Positions 34,014 through 39,757 of a stretch of DNA of 39,757 nucleotides are shown in pieces. The stretch spans positions 1 through 39,757 of the forward strand of contig VYDF01000198.1 in NCBI GenBank assembly GCA_009843565.1, in the 5' to 3' direction. The first letter of the stretch is position 1. Each line of letters opens with the position of its first letter. The position numbers were made by a program, and so were the translations under genes. The notes beneath the pieces are model-generated. The model was not told the origin of the DNA. It searched no databases and worked only from the letters and a program-made list of their open reading frames with translations. Source of the stretch: Acidimicrobiia bacterium. Lineage in GTDB: Bacteria; Actinomycetota; Acidimicrobiia; Acidimicrobiales; Bin134.

Positions 34014-35095
34014 CAGTCGCTCACGTTCTGGGCGTAGCGGAATCGGATGACTCCGGTGACCATCAGCAAGATCACGAAAACGGCAACGATGATGTCACCC
34101 AACGAGGGAGATATATCCGCGGAGGCTTGCAGGCTGTTGCTCCCCACCCGCAGCATTGCGAACAAGAAGGCAGCCGGAATGATCATCGGGGGTTTCAATC
34201 TGGCCAGTAGCGCCACGGCAATGCCAATGAATCCGTAGTTGCTGGAAAAGTTGATGTCGAGATCGTCGAAGATTCCGGCGACGGCAACCCCGCCGGCCAG
34301 TCCGGCAAACCCGCCAGCCACCATGAAGGTAAGCAAGGTCACCTGCTTGGTCCGGACCCCGGCCAGTCGGGCGGTGTTGACGTTGGCCCCGATCGCTCGA
34401 ATGGAAAAGCCAAGCGATGTCTTGGCCATCAAGAGCCAGGCCAGGGCAGCCGCCAACACGGCGATGACCACGCTGATGTCGACGGTAGCGTCCTTCCAGA
34501 TCACCGGGAATTTCGCGTTCTCGGCTATCGAGATGGTCTTCTGGCTAAAGGGGTCGGGCCAGACCTCGGAAATTATGTAGTTGGCGATGAACACGGCGAC
34601 AAAGCTCAACATCAGCGTCGTAACGATCTCGCTCGCGCCGTAGAAGGCTTTGAGGGCGCCGGGGATAAGGCCCCAAATCGCTCCACCGATAAACGAGCCC
34701 AGGATGACGATGACGACGAACAGTGGTCTTGGGGTGCCAGACGGCAATTCGATTCCCAGGAATACCGCAGCGATTGCGCCGGCGAACATCTGGCCTTCGC
34801 CCCCGATGTTCCAGAGTCTCGACGTAAACGGCAAGGCAGCAGCCAGTCCGGTGAGCGCCAGAATGGCGCCGATCATGAGGGTCTGCCCAAGGAAGAACGG
34901 CTCGATAAGCGACCCTTCGATGATTGCCTTGGCCGCCTCCCATGGATTGGCTCCGATGGCCAGGATCAGCACGGCAATGAGGACGAGGGTGAGAATCAGC
35001 GAATAGATGGTGTTGACATAGGCAGGCAGCTCTGAGCCGGTGGACAGCCTCCACCAAGGTCGCGCCGGTTGCCCGATTTCGTCGGCTTGGCTCAC
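34013..35095 (-). CDS. ABC importer permease, BMP/nucleoside type (first permease)
   Basis: A 360-residue membrane protein of the same class, with the NIGGEGQMFAGAIAA segment and the FYGASEIVTTLMLSFVA loop typical of the partner permease. A hydrophobic first helix follows a polar N-terminal 28 residues. GTG 35095 is preferred to TTG 35098 because a GGGGGGAG ribosome site lies at proper distance only for the GTG. It is the first gene of the minus-strand importer operon and is divergent from the cupin operon over about 135 bases, so both may answer to the same regulator. Confidence 0.93.
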   Translation of the reverse strand: MSQADEIGQPARPWWRLSTGSELPAYVNTIYSLILTLVLIAVLILAIGANPWEAAKAIIEGSLIEPFFLGQTLMIGAILALTGLAAALPFTSRLWNIGGEGQMFAGAIAAVFLGIELPSGTPRPLFVVIVILGSFIGGAIWGLIPGALKAFYGASEIVTTLMLSFVAVFIANYIISEVWPDPFSQKTISIAENAKFPVIWKDATVDISVVIAVLAAALAWLLMAKTSLGFSIRAIGANVNTARLAGVRTKQVTLLTFMVAGGFAGLAGGVAVAGIFDDLDINFSSNYGFIGIAVALLARLKPPMIIPAAFLFAMLRVGSNSLQASADISPSLGDIIVAVFVILLMVTGVIRFRYAQNVSD

Positions 35096-35184
35096 CAACT
35101 CCCCCCGCTGTCAGTAGGCGGGAGACTAGCCGCGACTCTTGAACTTCGCTCAAAATGGTCGGCCACCGGGGACGGCAATTCCGG

Positions 35185-35197
35185 GGTACGTGGTACC
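35185..35197. promoter_or_regulatory. Short palindrome in the importer/cupin divergent region
   Basis: GGTAC-GTG-GTACC is a perfect inverted repeat with 5-base arms. It lies between the first permease start (35095) and the first cupin start (35231), where an operator for both operons would be expected. No convincing -35/-10 pair could be fixed, and short palindromes arise by chance, so the call is weak. Confidence 0.3.
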
Positions 35198-35230
35198 GTT
35201 CGGCTCATAGAGGACATCCGGCGTGAACAG

Positions 35231-35596
35231 GTGCAAGTAGTCCGAGCCTCGGAGCCCGGGCCGGTTTTGCCTGTCGTTGAGACTGGTGGATCGTCACGTG
35301 CCGTGGTGTGGCCTGGATCGGGGGCGCAGCAGCGATCCTTGCACCTCATAAACCTCGATCCCGGTGGGCGCACCGTTGATCTGAGCCATGGCTCGGAATG
35401 CGTGTACCACGTCTCAGCCGGTTCCGGAACCATGGTCGATCTCGATACCGACGAGAACCACGAGGCCATAACCGGATCTATGTTCCTCATCGAGCCGGGA
35501 ACGAACTACCAGTTCACCGCGGGGCAGCAAGGGGCTGTCCTCGTGGGAGGGCCCTGTCCTCCCGATCCTGCGCTCTACAAGCATCTAGGAGATTGA
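35231..35596 (+). CDS. Cupin-fold protein lacking the usual metal ligands
   Basis: A 121-residue single cupin domain, matching the next gene in its VVWPG segment, its GSGTMVDLDTD turn and the shared ending VGGPCPPD. The standard cupin ligands (HxH, Glu, later His) are largely missing: the first motif reads LSHGSECVY and the second GTNYQF, with Asn where His is expected. It may bind ligand without metal or be a partner of the metal-type cupin after it. GTG 35231 is the only in-frame start between the divergent permease and the conserved region; it has no strong ribosome site, so the true start is uncertain. Confidence 0.75.
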   Translation: MQVVRASEPGPVLPVVETGGSSRAVVWPGSGAQQRSLHLINLDPGGRTVDLSHGSECVYHVSAGSGTMVDLDTDENHEAITGSMFLIEPGTNYQFTAGQQGAVLVGGPCPPDPALYKHLGD

Positions 35597-35599
35597 ACA

Positions 35600-35974
35600 A
35601 TGGCGATCAAGCAATTCCACCGAGACAAGCCCGACCACTACATGCCATTGATCTCCAAAGACGCCCGCCTCGTGGTTTGGCCCGGGGTGGGCTCTGAGAT
35701 GGCGAACATGAACTACGTCGTGCTCGAGCCCGGTGAGGAGAACGTTCCCCATGCTCATTCCGAGTCGGAAGACACAATCTTCATTCTCGAGGGTCGCGGG
35801 TCGGTCGCTGATCTCGACAACGACTGTGTGCTCGAGTTCCAAGCTGGCGACACAGTTCATGTGCCCATGGGGGTCAAGCACGCGGTTCGGGCTGACCGCG
35901 GCAGCCGGATCGTGAGCGTCGGCGGGCCATGCCCCCCTGACAGATACTTGCTCGAACTGTGCGGCGCCCTGTGA
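35600..35974 (+). CDS. Cupin-2-family metal-binding protein
   Basis: A 124-residue small cupin. The first motif is NVPHAHSESEDTIFILEGRG with the two His and Glu ligands, and the second is FQAGDTVHVPMGVKHAV with the last His. Such one-domain cupins act as isomerases, dioxygenases, ureidoglycolate-type lyases or ligand sensors. AGGAG nine bases before ATG 35600 is a good ribosome site. It follows the first cupin by three bases and its TGA overlaps the nitrilase GTG. The tandem suggests a heterodimer or divided duty between binding and catalysis (inference). Confidence 0.87.
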   Translation: MAIKQFHRDKPDHYMPLISKDARLVVWPGVGSEMANMNYVVLEPGEENVPHAHSESEDTIFILEGRGSVADLDNDCVLEFQAGDTVHVPMGVKHAVRADRGSRIVSVGGPCPPDRYLLELCGAL

Positions 35975-36825
35975 CGCGGCCTGTCACCATCGGGCTGGCC
36001 CAGATGGGCAGCCCACCCGGAGACGCCGGAGCAAACCGAGCAGCGACAGCCGAAGCGGCAAAGCTGCTGTTCGACCAGGGGGCCCAATTGATCGTACTGC
36101 CCGAGTTGGCTGTGCCCTGGTACACGGTGGACCCAGATGAGGTCGCCCTTACAGCCGAGTCCCTAACCGGGCCAACCGTTGATGCTTGGACTGCGGTCGC
36201 GGCCGATCACTCGGGGATCATCGTTGGGGGTCTCTGCGAACGCGATGGCGAAGCGTTCTACAACACCGCAGTTGTCGTCGACCAAACCGGGGTCATCGGC
36301 CATTATCGCAAGCTGCACCTGTTTGCCGAAGAGAAGTTGTCATTCACGCCGGGTGACCGTGGCCTTCCGGTGGTCGATACCCCAATGGGGCGATTGGGCT
36401 TGTGCATCTGTTACGACCTGCGATTTGTCGAAGTAGTCAGGGTGCTGGCGCTGTCGGGCGCCGAACTCATCTGTGTACCCACTGCTTGGATCACTGGCTT
36501 TGACACGGCGCGTTGGAACGCGGAGGGCCTCTCTACCCAGGCGCAGGGTGCCGTGTTGCAAGCGAAGCTGAGCCAGGTCTTCATCGCCTGTGCGAGCCAG
36601 GTGGGAGTGTTCCCAGGCTTTGACTTTCTGGGATCGTCCGTGGTGGTGGACAGCTTTGGCGAAGTGGTCGCCGGTCCACTTCCCGGAACCGAGGACGAAT
36701 TGCGAATTGTGACCATCGACCTCGCCGACGTGCAGCGGGCAGAGGCCCGAGGAACGCTGATCAGGCCCCGAGCCGACCGTCGCACCGATGTCTACGGTCT
36801 GTCGTACGACGGCACAGTGTTGTGA
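35971..36825 (+). CDS. Carbon-nitrogen hydrolase (nitrilase superfamily)
   Basis: A 284-residue nitrilase-superfamily enzyme with the full Glu-Lys-Cys triad: E45 (LPELAVPW), K114 (YRKLHLF) and C147 (CICYDLRF). The CYDLRF form is typical of amidase and carbamoylase branches (omega-amidase, N-carbamoyl amino acid or beta-ureidopropionase relatives) rather than true nitrilases. It would release ammonia from a linear amide or carbamoyl product of ring opening. GTG 35971 overlaps the cupin stop (GTGA), and its own TGA overlaps the CoxM start (GTGA). The substrate cannot be fixed from sequence. Confidence 0.92.
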   Translation: MTRPVTIGLAQMGSPPGDAGANRAATAEAAKLLFDQGAQLIVLPELAVPWYTVDPDEVALTAESLTGPTVDAWTAVAADHSGIIVGGLCERDGEAFYNTAVVVDQTGVIGHYRKLHLFAEEKLSFTPGDRGLPVVDTPMGRLGLCICYDLRFVEVVRVLALSGAELICVPTAWITGFDTARWNAEGLSTQAQGAVLQAKLSQVFIACASQVGVFPGFDFLGSSVVVDSFGEVVAGPLPGTEDELRIVTIDLADVQRAEARGTLIRPRADRRTDVYGLSYDGTVL

Positions 36826-37664
36826 AGCCGGCAGCTTTCCACTACGAGCGGCCCCATGATGTAGCCGAAGTCCTGGATCTTCTGGCCGAGCACGGCGATG
36901 AGGCCAAGATCCTGGCTGGCGGGCAGAGCTTGGTCCCGATGATGAATTTCCGCCTGGCCCGGCCTGAAGTCATCATCGACATCGGGGTGGTTCCCGGCCT
37001 CGATCACCTGGTCACCCACGAGGAGTACGTTGCCATTGGAACCCGGGTGCGTCACATCGAACTGGAGCAACCCGCTACCGACGGGCCGCTGGGTTCGATA
37101 TTGGCCGACGCGGCAAGACACGTCGGCCATCTCCCTATCCGCTTGCGGGGCACGTTCGGCGGCTCCATCGCCCATGCTGATCCCGCCGCGGAGTGGTGTC
37201 TTTTGGCCCAAACGCTGAATGCCGATGTTGTTGTCGCATCCACTCGCGGAGAACGGATGATCGCGGCCGCTGACCTATTCCAATCGGCGTTCGTTACTTC
37301 CATTGCCGACGATGAACTGCTTACTCAAGTGCGTTTGCCCTGTTTGGATTCCGACTGGAAGACCGGGTTCTCCGAATTCAGCCGCCGGGCCGGTGACTTT
37401 GCCGTGGTTGCTGTGGCCAGTGCAGTCAGGCTCGTAGATGGCCGGATCGCCGAGGCCCGGATCGGCGCGGCAGGGGTGGGGGCGATACCCGTTCGCTTGT
37501 CCCAAACTGAGATGATGTTGGTCGGTCACCCGCTGGGCCCTGAAACCATCGACGCCGCCTCTGAGGTTGCCGGCGGCGAAGTCGACCCCCGCGGTGACAT
37601 CCACGGATCGGCTGACTATCGCCGCGATCTCGTACGTGCTCTGACTCGTCGAGCGCTTTCGTGA
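36822..37664 (+). CDS. CoxM-type FAD-binding medium subunit of a molybdenum hydroxylase
   Basis: A 280-residue FAD subunit with AGGQS (32-36) and TFGGSIAHADPAAE (111-124). It parallels the CoxM at 17764-18615 along the whole length. It starts with GTG overlapping the nitrilase stop and ends overlapping the CoxL start, so the pair is co-made. No CoxS lies between, unlike the first set; a small subunit may follow beyond the window, or one of the two in the window may be shared. Confidence 0.95.
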   Translation: MKPAAFHYERPHDVAEVLDLLAEHGDEAKILAGGQSLVPMMNFRLARPEVIIDIGVVPGLDHLVTHEEYVAIGTRVRHIELEQPATDGPLGSILADAARHVGHLPIRLRGTFGGSIAHADPAAEWCLLAQTLNADVVVASTRGERMIAAADLFQSAFVTSIADDELLTQVRLPCLDSDWKTGFSEFSRRAGDFAVVAVASAVRLVDGRIAEARIGAAGVGAIPVRLSQTEMMLVGHPLGPETIDAASEVAGGEVDPRGDIHGSADYRRDLVRALTRRALS

Positions 37665-39757
37665 CTCTGACCGATCCCTGGGTTGGGCGTTCAATTCGTC
37701 GTGTCGAGGATCCCGCCCTCGTTCGCGGTGACGGTCGGTATGTCGGCGATGTGGCGATCGGGATGGAGACGGCGCGGTTCATCCGCAGCACTTCAGCCAC
37801 GGGAGTGATCCGATCCATCGACGGGCCCTGTTACACGGCGGCCGATCTCGACGCGGCCGGTGTCGGCGAGATCGAGGCTGTTATTCACCGACCGGACTTT
37901 GTAAATGTTCGACAACCTTTGCTGGCCCGCGACCGAGTGCGTTACGTAGGCGAGCCCATCGCCGTTGTGGTGGGTCGATCGCCGGAAGAGGCCGAAGACC
38001 TAGCTGAGCAGGTCATTGTTGAGTTGGATCTTGACGACGAAGCACTGGTCCACCCTGGCAATGGCGATACCAATGCGGTCATTGAGGCGGAGTTTGCCAC
38101 CGAGGACATCGAAGAAGCCCTCGACCATGCCGATCATCTCGTGGAAGTTGTGCTCACATCTCATCGACAAGCCGCGTTGCCCCTCGAGACGCGGGGAGCC
38201 ACCAGCGAGTTCGACCGGCGAACCGGACGTCTAACAATCCACGCGTCCACGCAGGCTCCCCACATTGTCCGCACCGCCATAGCCGATCTTCTTTGCATCC
38301 CCGAGGCTGACATCCAGGTCGTCGCCCCCGATGTGGGCGGCGGATTCGGCCAGAAGCTGCCGCTGGCCCGTGAAGATGTGGTGGTGGCATGGCTGGCCTT
38401 GCAGCGGCGGGGGAGCGTGGCCTGGATCGAGGATCGTTCGGAGAACCTCACCTCGTCATGGCACAGCCGGGATCAGGTGTATCGGGTAAAGGGTGGCTTC
38501 AGCACCGACGGCGACCTCGTGGCGATCGACGCAGACATCTCCTGCGACGTGGGGGCGTGGTCGTGCTATCCGTTTACCTGGGGGGTGGAACCCCTGATGG
38601 CCATGGGCGAGATGTGCGGGCCCTACAAGGTGGCCCACTACCGGGTTCGAACCCGAGGGGAAAGTAGTTTTACCTGCCCAGTCGCGCCTTACCGTGGAGT
38701 CTCCCGTCCGGCGATCACCGCCTCGCTGGAACGGCTGATGGACACCGCAGCACGTCGCTTGCGGATCGATCCTGGGGAGATCCGCCGCCGAAACTTGGTG
38801 ACCGACTTTCCCCACACCACGGTGACCGGTGCTGTTTTGGATGCGGGCACCTATGTGGAGTCGCTCGACGCGGCGCTCGAGCACTTCGACTTGGATGAGT
38901 TTCGGGATCGCCAGACAGCGGCCCGTGACCGCGGCAGTCCCCTGCTCGGAGTCGGGATTTCCACGTTTGCGGAGCGGACGGGATACGGCACGCCCGTGTT
39001 CGCCACTCGGGCAATGGGGGTGACACCCGGATATGAGATGGTCACCATGAAAATGGATCCATCCGGATATGTCGAAGCGGCCATCGGCGCATCACCGCAC
39101 GGTCAAGGATTAGAGACAACGCTGGCGCAGGTCATTGCTGATCAACTGGCCATCGATGTTTCCCGAATTCGCATTGTCCACGGCGACACCGACCGCGCCC
39201 CCTATGGCTGGGGCACTTTTGCCAGCCGCTCCTTGGTGATAGCCGGTGGCGCCGTCCAAATCGCGGCGGGACATTTGAGAGACCGGTTGGCGGAAGTGGC
39301 GGCGGCGGTGCTCGAAGCCAACGCTGACGACATCGTCTTTGCCTCTGGTCGGGTGACCGTGGCCGGGACGGACGTCGGGGTTCCTATCGCGGAGTTGGCG
39401 CGGATCGCGCACCACCACACCGAGCGCCTCGAACCGGGCACTCCGGCCGGGCTGGCGGTAGAGGCCTCCTACGATCCTGTGGGCACGTTCTCGAACGCGT
39501 GTCACATTGCCGAGGTGGAGATCGACCCCGAAACCGGCGCGACTACCGTGAAGCGGTTCGTCGTCGCCGAGGATGCGGGCCGGTTGATAAATCCGATGAT
39601 CGTCGATGGACAAATCCGCGGCGGTGTGGCGCAGGGAATAGCGAACGCGCTGTTCGAAGAGGTCGTATACGACGACGACGGGAACATATTGACTTCGACG
39701 CTCATGGACTACCTGCCGCCCACCGCGGCCGAGATTCCCGATATCGAGATTCGGCAC
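37661..39757 (+). CDS. CoxL-type molybdenum large subunit, runs off the window
   Basis: An open frame from GTG 37661 to the last base, 699 codons with no stop. It begins VTLTDPWVGRSIRRVEDPAL and continues with VRYVGEPIAVV (about 93-103), DVGGGFGQK (224-232), the loop APYRGVSRP, an ASPHGQGLETT segment (usual GxxSxGQGxET) and DYLPPTAAEIP near the edge. The Cys of CO dehydrogenase is absent. The catalytic Glu lies some tens of residues beyond the window. The start overlaps the CoxM stop by four bases (GTGA). It is the fourth large subunit here and hydroxylates an unknown ring or aldehyde substrate. Confidence 0.94.
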   Translation, partial: MTLTDPWVGRSIRRVEDPALVRGDGRYVGDVAIGMETARFIRSTSATGVIRSIDGPCYTAADLDAAGVGEIEAVIHRPDFVNVRQPLLARDRVRYVGEPIAVVVGRSPEEAEDLAEQVIVELDLDDEALVHPGNGDTNAVIEAEFATEDIEEALDHADHLVEVVLTSHRQAALPLETRGATSEFDRRTGRLTIHASTQAPHIVRTAIADLLCIPEADIQVVAPDVGGGFGQKLPLAREDVVVAWLALQRRGSVAWIEDRSENLTSSWHSRDQVYRVKGGFSTDGDLVAIDADISCDVGAWSCYPFTWGVEPLMAMGEMCGPYKVAHYRVRTRGESSFTCPVAPYRGVSRPAITASLERLMDTAARRLRIDPGEIRRRNLVTDFPHTTVTGAVLDAGTYVESLDAALEHFDLDEFRDRQTAARDRGSPLLGVGISTFAERTGYGTPVFATRAMGVTPGYEMVTMKMDPSGYVEAAIGASPHGQGLETTLAQVIADQLAIDVSRIRIVHGDTDRAPYGWGTFASRSLVIAGGAVQIAAGHLRDRLAEVAAAVLEANADDIVFASGRVTVAGTDVGVPIAELARIAHHHTERLEPGTPAGLAVEASYDPVGTFSNACHIAEVEIDPETGATTVKRFVVAEDAGRLINPMIVDGQIRGGVAQGIANALFEEVVYDDDGNILTSTLMDYLPPTAAEIPDIEIRH

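Overview
The window is dense, GC-rich coding DNA with frequent GTG (and one TTG) starts, ATGA/GTGA gene overlaps and purine-rich ribosome sites. Gene content and codon use suggest a high-GC actinobacterium; Acidimicrobiia or a related lineage is my guess. I see no rRNA, tRNA, insertion sequence, integrase or CRISPR array. No gap between genes exceeds about 160 bases.

The whole window reads as one catabolic island for nitrogen heterocycles or cyclic amides. Left part (1-8480): the 3' end of a HisD-like dehydrogenase, a cyclic amidohydrolase broken by an in-frame TGA, an ACMSD-type amidohydrolase, a creatinase-like M24 hydrolase, a 2,6-dihydroxypyridine-monooxygenase-like flavoprotein, a DMT exporter, a cyclase/kynurenine-formamidase-like hydrolase and an OYE-type reductase. 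Middle (8573-22190): a CocE-like hydrolase; a minus-strand pair of carboxymuconolactone-decarboxylase-like protein and barbiturase/cyanuric-acid-hydrolase-family ring opener; and, divergent from it, a long plus-strand series of amidase, RidA, a tiny ribbon-helix-helix protein, DUF1989 protein, CoxS, a pseudooxynicotine-hydrolase-like alpha/beta hydrolase, a second OYE, CoxM, CoxS, CoxL and SDR. Right part (22200-35095, minus strand): an importer operon of BMP/nucleoside type (permease, permease, lipoprotein, ATPase) interleaved with a triple-RidA fusion, two CoxL subunits and a degenerate M24 protein, followed by an isochorismatase-family hydrolase. Far right (35231-end, plus strand): two cupins, a nitrilase-superfamily hydrolase, CoxM and a CoxL that runs off the window.

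A working model (inference): the BMP-type importer brings in a nucleobase-like ring; molybdenum hydroxylases oxidise it with water; OYE reductases and a flavin monooxygenase alter the ring; barbiturase-like and dihydroorotase-like enzymes open it; amidase, nitrilase, isochorismatase, RidA and DUF1989 proteins process the amide, imine or urea products. The barbiturase + amidase + molybdenum-hydroxylase set matches the oxidative pyrimidine route (uracil to barbiturate to ureidomalonate to malonate + urea), whose first enzyme was described biochemically as a molybdo-iron-flavoprotein. The substrate is not proven by sequence, and s-triazine or pyridine rings are alternatives.
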